Shown piece after piece: positions 10,258 to 18,963 of a stretch of DNA of 64,000 nt. The notes under the pieces are model-generated. The model did no database searches. It was not told the DNA's origin and was given only the letters and a program-made list of their open reading frames with translations. This DNA is from Prostheceraeus crozeri (Eukaryota > Platyhelminthes > Polycladida > Euryleptidae): the NCBI GenBank assembly GCA_907163375.1, contig CAJQUW010003214.1, positions 27,233 to 91,232 on the forward strand, in the 5' to 3' direction. Positions within the stretch are counted from its first letter, which is position 1. Each line of letters starts with the position of its first letter. The translations under genes and the position numbers were made by a program.

Positions 10258-11625
10258 TTACAGCATCTTTATGAAAAGAATCAACGCACCAGCATCGTCA
10301 CAAATTGCAATATCAATTTGTGGGATGTATTTTGATTTCAGCTTTGTATAATGCACTTTCTTGAAAGTATGCTCAGATAAAATACTGCAGCTTTTTGGCT
10401 GGTATGGTATCATTGCTAGCAATGGAGCTTCAACATCTCCCACACGTACATATTCACCAATATTGGAATATATCTGAAAATAGTTAATACGACGCGATAG
10501 CGACATGTCTGCGCTAGCTTTGGTTACAGTACCACTTTTAAAGATATTTTGATCAAAACCCAAAATGTCCATTATAGTTTTATCCATAATTAGTTCAATG
10601 CCTTTTCCACTTACAGTGAGAGACAAAGCACCTTCTTTTTCAGAAAATGAAATATGTTGCTCATTAATCACTTCATTTAAATAATCTACAACCAATTTAA
10701 CTGAAGTAATAATGCGAGGCATCAACACTCTTGTTTCATGTAAGATACCATCTAAAGGCTCTATACGCTTTCTGTATAAAGATACGGTCCATTCTGTATC
10801 AAATTGATTTGACCTTTCACATGGCAAATGTTGCATATCAAATTTTCCAATAACAGATGCAGAACGATGTCGTACGAATTGATGAAAATCTTTTGAACAA
10901 ACTAATACTAGATCATCATCATTTAATTTACTTATTGCAATATGATTAGATGATTTGATATAAGTCAATGTTGCCACTTGTTTACCATCAACTCGAAGGA
11001 GATGATTAAATTGCTTCAATAATGTTTCAGGAGTCATGTTTGTCTTTCTTGGCTTAATCACAATCTTCTTCACCAACTTCTTCTTATTTCTTGGAATACG
11101 ATCTACATAATAAGCTTCCTCTCGATATATTAACTGTTTATGACCACTTGGGTGGTAATTAACGTTATAATTATCATAGCTTGTTAAGGCGCTACCAAGG
11201 TAGCCTACATCATTTCTTAAACTTGGACTTAAACCAACAATCCAATCTTTCTGAACTACATGATGTACATAATTATGATCATCATTGTGCGGAGTAAATT
11301 GGACAATATGTTTACACGCTTTATTCAGGAAATCATAAGCGAATTTCTGACGTGATAGACGATCTTTCTTCAGCCATTGTGGAATGTATACTCGGCAGCC
11401 CTTTTCACTTTGGTAAGCAGCTGTGCGTCTCATATTATTAGTCATCACCTCATGATCAAAAGTATAGACACAGTTACTGTGAACAAGTTGTGTGACCCCT
11501 ACTTCCCACTCTCCATTCAGCTGTTGTATATTATCAATGGGAGTAGAAAAGATAGCGGCTCGATTACTAGCAAATCTATTTGTTGCTACATTGCTAAACA
11601 AAATATGGTAAAATGACATTTTCAT
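10258..11625 (-). CDS. Polinton F54H12.2-like conserved protein, paralogue 2, intact
   Basis: Uninterrupted 455-residue ORF. N-terminal hallmark: FYHILFSNVATNRFASN followed by LNGEWEVGVTQLV; middle: DFHQFVRHRSASVIGKF; C-terminal hallmark: YFQIYSNIGEYVRVGD and IPQIDIAICDDAGA. These positions match paralogue 1 directly downstream, so the gene was duplicated in tandem. Start 11625 or the second methionine at 11619. The divergent plus-strand gene begins at 11664, so about 40 bp separate the two starts. No signal peptide or membrane helix is visible. The family is Polinton-specific as far as I know; its position in the particle is not settled by this sequence. The open frame contrasts with the decayed polymerase and capsid genes. 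Confidence 0.75.
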   Translation of the reverse strand: MKMSFYHILFSNVATNRFASNRAAIFSTPIDNIQQLNGEWEVGVTQLVHSNCVYTFDHEVMTNNMRRTAAYQSEKGCRVYIPQWLKKDRLSRQKFAYDFLNKACKHIVQFTPHNDDHNYVHHVVQKDWIVGLSPSLRNDVGYLGSALTSYDNYNVNYHPSGHKQLIYREEAYYVDRIPRNKKKLVKKIVIKPRKTNMTPETLLKQFNHLLRVDGKQVATLTYIKSSNHIAISKLNDDDLVLVCSKDFHQFVRHRSASVIGKFDMQHLPCERSNQFDTEWTVSLYRKRIEPLDGILHETRVLMPRIITSVKLVVDYLNEVINEQHISFSEKEGALSLTVSGKGIELIMDKTIMDILGFDQNIFKSGTVTKASADMSLSRRINYFQIYSNIGEYVRVGDVEAPLLAMIPYQPKSCSILSEHTFKKVHYTKLKSKYIPQIDIAICDDAGALILFIKML

Positions 11626-11663
11626 ATTCTGGTGATCTATATATTACCAATTTGCATAACATC

Positions 11664-12020
11664 ATGAAGACTTGGATTTTGGATTCTCAACAATACATCA
11701 AAGTTGATCGCAATGGAAACGTTCATTTCAAAAATTCTCATGGAAATACATCGAGAGGAATTACATTAACATGGCGACAATTTTTAAATCTTAATGACAT
11801 CATGAGGGATTTAGAATATTTTGAAACGCCAAAATTCATCTCTTTGGGTAATCAAGTTTGGCTTCAACATTACAGAAATGAAATTCAAATCTGTCATTCT
11901 GATTCCTCAATCTATTTTTCATTTCGCAAATACAATTGGGAAAAATATAAAAGATGGATACATCGCTCCATTATGTCATTTATTCGTCGAGAGTTCATCG
12001 CTTTGCTATGCAGATCTTAA
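11664..12020 (+). CDS. PC4-like (transcription cofactor p15 fold) protein A
   Basis: The frame is open from 11613, but MKTWILDSQQYIKVDRNGNV at 11664 is chosen because the downstream paralogue starts at the equivalent codon. About 118 residues in two halves. The first has the strand-strand-strand-helix pattern of PC4: a short YxxV strand, NGNVHF, then GITLTWRQFLNLNDIM, like the G-ISL-x-QW-x-L signature of the p15/PC4 domain. The second half (SLGNQVWLQHYRNEIQIC, then FRKYNWEKYKRWI) repeats that pattern, as in a fused dimer. PC4 binds single-stranded DNA and aids transcription; a similar role here is inferred. The ORF is intact and sits next to a second copy and a TBP homologue. Confidence 0.45.
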   Translation: MKTWILDSQQYIKVDRNGNVHFKNSHGNTSRGITLTWRQFLNLNDIMRDLEYFETPKFISLGNQVWLQHYRNEIQICHSDSSIYFSFRKYNWEKYKRWIHRSIMSFIRREFIALLCRS

Positions 12021-12056
12021 TCAGACACCACCTTCAACACAATGTTATACTCCATC

Positions 12057-12380
12057 ATGAGGAGTTGGAAGTTAGACTCCCTACAACATGTTGAGATTGA
12101 TTATGATCAAAACGTTTATTTCAACGACTATACTGGAAATATGAGAAAAGAATTTGCTTTATCATATCGACATTTTCAATGCCTAAATCATATCATGAAA
12201 AGACATTCTATATGAAAAGACATTCACGCATAGAAAATTGCATATGGTTGCGACTAAAAAAGCAACGAATAGAAATCTATCATTCTCAACTTTCTATCTG
12301 CTTCACATTTCATCAAGGTAGTTGGGAAAAGTATAAAAGGAAGATATGTCGCTCTATTTACTCATTTCTGCATCATGAGA
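12057..12380 (+). pseudogene. PC4-like protein B, tandem paralogue with duplication frameshift
   Basis: Starts MRSWKLDSLQHVEIDYDQNV at 12057, matching the start of PC4-like A, and continues with LSYRHFQCLNHIM before a TGA at 12213-12215. A 17-bp tandem duplication (units starting at 12195 and 12212) causes the frame change. The second half, in the other frame, reads WLRLKKQRIEIYHSQLSICF and GSWEKYKRKICRSIYSFL, matching the paralogue. The 3' limit is uncertain because the TBP-like ORF begins at 12375 within the end of this gene. Confidence 0.5.
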
Positions 12381-12934
12381 CGTCATCGTTACACCATCGT
12401 CAACATTCTCCGCCGCATCAGACTCTATACCAAAATCGATCTCGCAACACTACATTTCAAACATTTTCACAACAAATTCCAAACAGCAAGTATTATCCGG
12501 GTCGACCGCAAATGTTAGTGGTGAAGATGAGCAATTTACGGAACCTTCAACTCTTTCCAAATGGGACGGTACAAATTCTCGGCGCCCTTTCTCATTCATC
12601 GGCGCGGTTAATGCGCTTAGAACTGCAGAAGCTACTACGTCGGATATGGAAGAGGGAGAAGTGTGTGATGTCGAATCTGACTGTGAACAATATGGTGATC
12701 TCTACTCAATTGAGTGGAAATGTATCGTTTTCGAAGATTCATAGCAGCAGCTACAATTTGTGTTATGAACCAGAACTTTTTCCTTCAGCTCTCATTAATT
12801 GTTGGAATCCTGTACATATTGCAATCTTTCATAACAGCAAAGTTATCATTACTGGACTGAAATCAGAAGTGCAAGCAGATACAATCCTAGACCGTTTAAT
12901 CGAATATGTACATACCCAGCGGATTGTGAAATAA
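12375..12934 (+). pseudogene. TATA-binding protein (TBP) homologue, two repeats, one frameshift
   Basis: ATG at 12375 (MRRHRYTIVNILRRI). Repeat 1 has the TBP order: a VNI strand, IDLATLHFKHF helix, NKFQTASIIRV, then after a stop at 12513-12515 and a change of frame LQLFPNGTVQILGALS and a helix. Repeat 2 (about 12672-12920) is clearer: NNMVISTQLSG, then CYEPELFPSALI, then IAIFHNSKVIITGLKSE, matching the NMV, YEPELFP and IF-GKV-TGAK positions of the second repeat of eukaryotic TBP. About 185 codons, close to the 180-residue TBP core, with no N-terminal extension. The gene ends in an AATAAA that overlaps its stop. The frameshift makes this copy defective. It is embedded between provirus genes and is far too divergent to be a recent host TBP copy; it may recruit polymerase to the element's TATA promoters (inference). 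Confidence 0.75.
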
Positions 12935-12948
12935 AAACAATTTTTATT
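12930..12948. promoter_or_regulatory. Convergent poly(A) signals
   Basis: AATAAA at 12930-12935 on plus (overlapping the TBP-like stop) and at 12948-12943 on minus serve the convergent TBP-like and protease genes, 38 nt before the protease stop on the minus strand. Confidence 0.5.
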
Positions 12949-12986
12949 CCAATATGATGATGTTTTATTTCAAATCATTATAGAAC

Positions 12987-13427
12987 TTACAAAATCATTT
13001 TTTCATTAGAAGATGGGTTACATGAAAACTTTTGAATAACAGATTTAAATCGACGTACATGCAAACGTTTTAAAATGAAGTACAATACGAAAGCACCACA
13101 AGTTGATGAAAGTGGATGTTGTAGTATGCGCTCATTTCGTTGATATTGACGAGTATGTTTTCTCAACCACTGATGTGTTGGTATATTTGGAGGTTGAGCA
13201 AGAGAGTCAAATAGTTCACCGCGTCTATCTTTTGCAATAATGATAGCTTTCCAATGTTCACCTTCAAAATTCTTTGACTGACTGTTTAATACAATAATAA
13301 TGGGATGCTGTTTTACTAAAGTTGGTAGGGTATCTAGCGAATAGACATTATCAAAAGCTTTCAACGTAGCTTTATCTGCATTACGCTGTACTTAAGCTTT
13401 AACATCGTCAGCATTCAGCCAACTCAT
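12987..13427 (-). pseudogene. PRO: Adenain-like cysteine protease
   Basis: Virion maturation protease of the adenovirus/Polinton type. Catalytic features in order: His in GEHWKAIIIA, Asp in GELFDSL, Gln and Cys in the block around LQHPLSSTCGAFVLYF. The start ATG at 13427 overlaps the stop of the capsid gene (TAATG). One in-frame TAA at 13392-13394 interrupts the first dozen codons; the rest (13364-12987) is open and carries all catalytic residues. About 146 codons, within the short range of Polinton proteases. If any protein is made it would need a later start. Confidence 0.85.
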
Positions 13428-14358
13428 TAACGATTATAGTGAAGAATCACGTCACGATACTTAGTTATTTCAATATTTGAATCAAAAACTGCATAAATCA
13501 ATACATACCATCGTCGCATTGCTACCATTAGGAGCTTTGGTGCTTCTGATGGAAATAAACCGTCTTTCATAAAACTCTTTTGATCTTTAGGAATAGTAAA
13601 TGTGAGAAGCTTTGTATGTTGAATGGGATAAATAGCATTGCTACGGTTAAGACCCTCAGCATGTCCTCAAAATTACACTTGGATTAGCTACCACTCGACG
13701 AATGTATAGCGTAAGCTCTTCCACATGGATTTTAAAATTGACAACTTTAGCATATGCATTCAACAAAAATTCAGGCTTGTTCAATGTAAGTTTAACTCGC
13801 ATGCTGGTATTACAGAGTAAAAACTTCGACTGTCTGAAGAAGTCAAGATTTAGTGGACCATATAGCTGACATACTTTACTATCTTTAATCAAAGCAGATC
13901 GCTTTACAAAACCAGCTTTTGTCTCACTATCAAATTGTGTTGCTTGATCTCTACACCATCCCATTGCTTCCATATGACTCTTTTGTGCTGACGGATGAAA
14001 CTGTGATAGGGCATTGAAATATGCTTTATAGGGATAATCGCTTTGTCCACCTTCTACCTGTTGCTCTCCAATAGTTAGAGAAACATCATGAAATAGTGTT
14101 TACCAGCGGTAAATTGTTCAGACCAACTTTATGTGCATCATCGATGTTAGTACCATCTGCTTGCTGAATTCTGAACCGCACATCAACCATCGCATAACTT
14201 AAATCAATGTAGTCATCACTAGCACCAGGAATGACAAATTAAATTGGACCAGTATTCTCAGCAGTTCGAGGATGATAATCTACAATACTTGAACTAAGAA
14301 TATCTGTCTGTATCGCTTGTTGATCAAACAAACAAAAATTTGAAGTTTTACACTCCAT
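13427..14358 (-). pseudogene. MCP: Major capsid protein (double jelly-roll), broken and internally deleted
   Basis: Hexon-like capsid protein. It starts MECKTSNFCLFDQQ at 14358, 2 nt after the preceding gene; the N-terminal block includes VDYHPRTAENTG and DDYIDLSYAMVDVRFRI. The central block 13973-13656 is open (LYGPLNLDFFRQSKFLLCN, EELTLYIRRVVANPSV). The last block, in a third frame, includes NAIYPIQHTKLLTFTIPKD and ends with the family's terminal motif (YAVFDSNIEITKYRD). Breaks: TAA 14239-14241, frameshift near 14095, frameshift near 13665. Between the TIPKD block and the terminal motif only about 35 codons remain where relatives have a long second-barrel segment, so an internal in-frame deletion is inferred near 13510-13530. 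Confidence 0.8.
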
Positions 14359-14360
14359 GA

Positions 14361-14825
14361 TTAGAAGTTATGACAGCGTCGTCGTTTAGCACGCGATGAA
14401 GGATTAGAGCGCGCACGGCGTTTGCGTGAATGCCTTTTCTTAGATTTTCGTGAAGTTCGCCCCTTACCAGCTCCGAGCTGTTTTCTTTTTATTCAAACAT
14501 TCATTCGTTTAGGTGCTTTCTTTTGTCGATTACGAGTTAAGGATTCCTGTAATGTTCTTAACCCGAATTCCTTCCCACGATTTAGTAAAGTACTCTTTAT
14601 ATTTTTTCCACTGGCAATATCATTGACAACATCACCAGAAAAGCCAACAGCATTACTTAAAAGAGATCGCTTTAAAGTTTTTCTGCCGGTAGATAAGAGA
14701 GGAGATACAACAGATTTCAGCGCGCCAAATATACTACCTCCACGTTGACGGCGAGCACCAGTGTAAATTGTAACCGCGCCACTTACATAGGAGGGGCGTG
14801 AATAAAACGATGCAGTGGGATTCAT
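14361..14825 (-). pseudogene. pVI-like/basic minor virion protein with one premature stop
   Basis: Starts MNPTASFYSRPSYVSG. A glycine-rich turn and amphipathic region (GGSIFGALKSVVSPLLSTGR) precede a segment ending GKNIKSTLLNRGKEFGLRTL, as in Polinton proteins compared with adenovirus pVI. After a TGA at 14493-14495 the same frame continues into a very basic tail (KRHSRKRRARSNPSSRAKRR) and stops at 14361-14363. The tail resembles DNA-condensing core proteins, so the original product was probably 154 residues with membrane-active and DNA-binding ends. It sits directly upstream of the capsid gene. Confidence 0.6.
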
Positions 14826-14865
14826 TACTTAAATCTTGAACTCGCAAGTTATAGTTTTGCATAAA

Positions 14866-16110
14866 TCACTTGCGATCACTTTGATGAAAAATGTCTGCAC
14901 GACGCATCCAAGAGTTCATACTTGAAGGACAGCCGAGCCATTTAACAAGACACCATTCTTCGCCTTGACGTTTTTTGCAACGGATGATTTTCTCTACTAA
15001 ATATGTTTCACTTTCAGTGACTACCTCAATCTCATCACGGTAAAAGCTGCCATCTATTTCTTCATTATCGTAGTCTTTTAACTTGTAAGTTGTGGGAGAG
15101 TCTTTTTTATTGATGTTTGAAACTGTAAAAATTTCTTCTGTCTAATTCGGGAGATAACCTTTAGCAAAAACACTCTTCACTTTTGATATGCGAACTTTAT
15201 CGCCTATTTTTACATCACTTTTTGCATTATTACGCTTACGTTAGAATGTTTTACGCACTTCATCTACATTGTCAGCATTCACATCTGCTGGTCTGAGTCC
15301 AATAGAGCGATGTACAGAGTGATTGTAGGCATGTACCGTATCTTGTAGAATCTTTGTCCAATTTTGTGTTAAGTTGGCAGTAAAATGTCGCCACAAGCGA
15401 TTTTTCAATGTGCGGTTAAAACGTTCAACTAATGCAGCCTTATAAGGCACTCTTTACACTAAACAACTCAATGTCATATCTCTCAAACAATCTTTCCACA
15501 TGCTGATTTTCGAACTCTTTTCCTTTATCACTCTGAATTCTCTTTGAAATGCGACCCTCTTGGAAAATTGACTGAAATTCCTTGTCTACTCGTTTACCTT
15601 CTTTAGTTTTTAATGGTTGAGCCCACGCATATCGCGAGAAAATATCAATTAGTGTCAAAATAAAATTATTTCCCGAGTTATGTTTTAAAATAGAGGCAAC
15701 GTCACACAAATCTGCCTGCCACTGTTCATCAATGACGGGTACGGTACTTCTTTTTCGCTTGTTTGTGAAGTGTATAGGTAGCCTGACCCTTTAACCATTG
15801 TTTAACTTGTGATTGTGGAAGACCACTCGCTTTTGACAATTTCTTTGTAGATGCAAATCCTGCTGGATGTTTTACATCATAGTATATTGACTTTAAAAGT
15901 TCATGTGATGACGACTGACTCTTCCTCCTTCTTCTCATGTTTTTGCTTTCTTGTCTTTTTACACTTACAACAGCCACAAGATTTAGCAGATTTACGTTCA
16001 TGTTCACATTACTTAGGAGTCTCACTGTAAGAGCTGGCACAGCAAGTACATGTTACATCAACATGCACCTCCGGCGGTTCATTGCATGGCATGCAACACA
16101 TCTGCTTCAT
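14866..16110 (-). pseudogene. INT: Retroviral-type integrase with chromodomain
   Basis: Inserts element DNA into the host genome. N-terminal cysteine-rich segment (MCCMPCNEPPEVHVDVTCTC, from ATG 16110), then the Polinton pre-catalytic domain ending YTLHKQAKKKYRT. Catalytic triad: Asp in QWQADLCDV (about 15720), Asp in IQSDKGKEF (about 15530), Glu in KAALVERFNRTLK (about 15430). The C-terminal chromodomain (about 15040-14900) carries YLVEKIIRCKK and WCLVKWLGCPS. Breaks: in-frame stop near 16010, frameshifts near 15930, 15735 and 15450, TAA 15241-15243, TAG 15142-15144. The start follows the PW-like stop by 1 nt. Confidence 0.88.
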
Positions 16111-16111
16111 A

Positions 16112-16831
16112 TTAATAGTCTGAGAACATATATTTCTTTGGTGGAGATCTTCTACGTCTATCTCTTTCTCTTGTTTGCCTAGAGGGTGTAGATCTACGTC
16201 GTTCTCTTCCTCTTGTTTTCTTAGTAAGTGTGGAAGGAGATGTAGAAGGTGAACTCTTAAACCAATTTCTTGGCATTGTAACACTCCTAATTTTAGGAAC
16301 AGAATTAACATTTGAAGTAGCACCAACTTCTGAAGTAGAATCAAGTTCTTTCAATGTTTCATTATTCAATGCAAATTTTGGAACAATATGCCTTTTCAAT
16401 AGTTGAAGAAAATATGGCCAACCATGTGGGACATAACGTTGTCGACGTTTTCTACGCGTGGCATACTGAATCAAGTCTTCATAACGCGAAGCGCTAATAA
16501 TTTTATCATCATCTGTAATGATTTCACCTCTATCATTCACATTGAGATATGGTTCAATGCTGTTGAAAAGAGCTATTGCATGTGCACGAGACGCTGAAGG
16601 TGTAACAGTCGAAACAGAGTCACGCATCTTATTCTTCAAACTTTTCAATTCTTCAACAGTTTCTGATTGTAATAAAACTGCGCGATATGGATCTTTAATA
16701 TGTGCATTTTCCTGATAATCCAGCTCTTTCTTATAAATTTGATTTGCTAGAGGTTGCTTTACTTGCTGTAAAGCAGTCAATTGCACATATTCTTCCTGAG
16801 GAATGACAATCGTGCGAGAATAGGAGCTCAT
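16112..16831 (-). CDS. PW-like Polinton-conserved protein
   Basis: Intact 239-residue ORF. The N-terminus VIPQEEYVQLTALQQ and the DPYRAVLLQ segment are typical of a protein encoded beside the Polinton ATPase. The middle (ALFNSIEPYLNVNDRGEII, then GWPYFLQLLKRHIVPKFA) is a small helical domain seen in related elements. The C-terminal 45 residues are an Arg/Ser/Pro-rich tail (RGRERRRSTPSRQTRERDRR). ATG overlaps the ATPase stop (ATGA, 16828-16831), so the two are translated from tightly packed frames. Function unknown; the basic tail suggests nucleic-acid contact (inference). Confidence 0.65.
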   Translation of the reverse strand: MSSYSRTIVIPQEEYVQLTALQQVKQPLANQIYKKELDYQENAHIKDPYRAVLLQSETVEELKSLKNKMRDSVSTVTPSASRAHAIALFNSIEPYLNVNDRGEIITDDDKIISASRYEDLIQYATRRKRRQRYVPHGWPYFLQLLKRHIVPKFALNNETLKELDSTSEVGATSNVNSVPKIRSVTMPRNWFKSSPSTSPSTLTKKTRGRERRRSTPSRQTRERDRRRRSPPKKYMFSDY

Positions 16832-17466
16832 AGTTTGTAGATAATCATAGGCTTTTTCAAAATATCACTTCGAAATCTAAATTCCTCCGGACACTCTTGT
16901 GTAAAATCAATAAATAAGTAACCGTGTGGTTTTTCAGTTGCTGCTTGAAAAATTTCAATTAAGGCTTTTGAACATCTTGGCGAAACTTGTCGCGCTAAAA
17001 TTTCAAATTGACTTCTATCTCGGGGATTTTTAAAGATAGCGTAATAGTGCGTATTCAGGTTTCGTGTGCGGGCTTCTTTCCCATCAGGAAACAAATTTTG
17101 CGTGATATAGATTATAAAGCACCTTTTGTGATGTGCTACGCGAGTGAACATATCTGTAACGTCTTTAGAATTCTTGCTTTCCTTCAATAGATCATCCAAT
17201 ACAACGACATCGTTGGACTCTATCTTATCAACTCGAATAATTCCTTCTTTTCGAATAAAGTTACAACGTTGCAATTCCTGAAAGAGTAACGGCTGATACA
17301 TACCATAACACCAAATAACTTGATTGATAAGTTCCCTAAACAATTCTTTTCTTTTGTCTAGCAAATTCAGAGTGAAAACAGTTTTGCCTGCATGGGATGG
17401 ACCTGATACAGTCAGAACTTTATCACATTGAAGTCTGAAATCCATTTTATTACTGACACTGAACAT
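16828..17466 (-). CDS. ATP: FtsK/HerA-type (A32-like) genome-packaging ATPase
   Basis: Intact 212-residue ORF, the usual Polinton length. Walker A is TVSGPSHAGKTVFTLNLL near the N-terminus; Walker B is NDVVVLDDLL; a sensor-like segment reads CFIIYITQNLF; the arginine-rich FKNPRDRSQFEILARQV follows. The enzyme drives genome packaging into capsids in the FtsK-HerA superfamily. Start 17466 or the methionine at 17445 (MDFRLQCDK). It lies 8 nt after the basic protein gene and overlaps the PW-like gene by 4 nt. This is the best-preserved core gene of the element. Confidence 0.9.
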   Translation of the reverse strand: MFSVSNKMDFRLQCDKVLTVSGPSHAGKTVFTLNLLDKRKELFRELINQVIWCYGMYQPLLFQELQRCNFIRKEGIIRVDKIESNDVVVLDDLLKESKNSKDVTDMFTRVAHHKRCFIIYITQNLFPDGKEARTRNLNTHYYAIFKNPRDRSQFEILARQVSPRCSKALIEIFQAATEKPHGYLFIDFTQECPEEFRFRSDILKKPMIIYKL

Positions 17467-17474
17467 TTACATAA

Positions 17475-17840
17475 TTAACGCTTAAAGCCAAAGATATTAT
17501 CCAATACGTTGCCCACTACAGGAGCTAACATCGGAAGTATTGCTGAAAGGAAACCACCCTTTTGTGACAGAGTTTTCCTCTTTCTTTGAAGGGTGATTTT
17601 AGGATTGGAGATGAATCGTAATTTTGTAGTATATCGCTTAAGTAACTTTCGTTGTTGTGGTGATAATTTCTTTGTCCTCAAACTTCTCACATGAGAAACA
17701 ATTTCTCGAATAAATTTATCATTAGCATGTCGTATAACATTATATCGATGATTTCCTTTCATTCGTTGAAGAGCTCGAATGGCTGCAGAAAATTTTGAAG
17801 ACCTTCGACTTTTGCGTCTCGCCATTTTTCTCTTTACCAT
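17475..17840 (-). CDS. Basic Polinton virion-type protein with hydrophobic tail
   Basis: Intact 121-residue ORF. Very basic N-terminus (MARRKSRRSSKFSAAIRALQ), a conserved middle typical of this Polinton family (IREIVSHVRSLRTKKLSPQQ, RKLLKRYTTKLRF), then a glycine-led hydrophobic tail (KGGFLSAILPMLAPVVGNVL). Start 17840 or the methionine at 17825. It is first in the seven-gene minus-strand block. The layout resembles adenovirus core/pX-like peptides and membrane-active minor proteins; exact role inferred. Confidence 0.65.
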   Translation of the reverse strand: MVKRKMARRKSRRSSKFSAAIRALQRMKGNHRYNVIRHANDKFIREIVSHVRSLRTKKLSPQQRKLLKRYTTKLRFISNPKITLQRKRKTLSQKGGFLSAILPMLAPVVGNVLDNIFGFKR

Positions 17841-17884
17841 TGTCGCTACTTGAGTTTTCGATATTTGTATAGGTACTAACTTTT

Positions 17885-18040
17885 ATGGCAGAAGTGACAC
17901 TCAAAATGAGCTATATCACAGTGGCTACATTAACAAAGTTGAATACAGCAGCGTATGAAGCAGCGCTGGCAGAAAGTATGCTTACATCTCTTAAAGATGC
18001 GTTTTTCACTTCCATCCTTTTAGTCCGGGAGCTAGCGTGA
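17885..18040 (+). pseudogene. Short plus-strand ORF truncated by the palindromic element
   Basis: ATG at 17885 opens a frame (MAEVTLKMSYITVATLTKLN) with low-bias codon use for about 46 codons, then runs into the fold-back element at 18023 and stops at 18038-18040. It diverges from the basic protein gene across about 45 bp. It may be the 5' part of a gene cut by the insertion. No family recognised. Confidence 0.3.
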
Positions 18041-18777
18041 AGTTGTGCAGGGAACGAGGTAGTACATAAAACTTTCACATAGCATAGTACACCTCCAACC
18101 TACTGCAAAACTTCGCGTCTGCCGGATCAGATCATTTGCTTTTCAGAAATAGAGAGGATAACACAATCCTATGTATTTCCAATGGTAAAATTGTGACATC
18201 TGAGGTGTTGACCCCATTTTTTCGAATTTTTGCTCATAAAAGTTACACAAATTGGTATTTTGTTGAACTGGTTATTATAGAAATCATCTACAGATCATGA
18301 TCTTTCAAATGAGCTAAGTGTACATGAAGTAAATGAGGAATGAGGATGAAGTAAAGTGTACAAACAGACACTTTTCGTTGGTTTAACTGCAAATTTTAAC
18401 ATAGAAATTTCAGGAAAATTGTTGACATACTCTAACGAAAAGTGTCTGTTTGTACACTTTACTTCATCCTCTGTCACTGAATGATAACTCATTTGAAAGA
18501 TCATGATCTGTAGATGATTTCTATAATAACCAGTTCAACAAAATACCAATTTGTGTAACTTTTATGAGCAAAAATTCGAAAAAATGGGGTCAACACCTCA
18601 GATGTCACAATTTTACCATTGGAAATACATAGGATTGTGTTATCCTCTCTATTTCTGAAAAGCAAATGATCTGATCCGGCAGACGGCAGTTTTGCAGTAG
18701 GTTGGAGGTGTACTATGCTATGTGAAAGTTTTATGTACTACCTCGTTCCCTGCACAACTTCACGCTAGCTCCCGGAC
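18023..18777. mobile_element. 755-bp near-perfect palindromic MITE with TA duplication
   Basis: Left arm about 18023-18380 and right arm about 18436-18777 are inverted copies with very few differences; the tips read GTCCGGGAGCTAGCGTGAAG on both strands. TA at 18021-18022 and 18778-18779 is the likely target duplication. The loop of about 55 bp is unrelated to the arms, and an indel-rich patch lies near each inner end. It encodes nothing. TA targets fit the Tc1/mariner group or other TA-specific families. The small number of differences between arms implies recent insertion. Confidence 0.8.
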
Positions 18778-18963
18778 TATTTCGCTTACATACATCACAC
18801 AAATTTTCACTCTTACTAACAACTTCTAAAGCAAGTCTTTTTGACGACATGAACTTGCTAGCCTTTTCTAAATAGTAGACGCATGTACAGAAGGAATATA
18901 CTTCGAGAGTAAGTAGACATAACTCGAAAACCAAATGTGCTACGATCAAGTACCATTGCATCT

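Noticed and set aside
18023-18777. Palindrome as the Polinton's terminal inverted repeat
   Set aside because: It is bounded by TA on both sides and has provirus-type genes on both sides, so an inserted MITE fits better.
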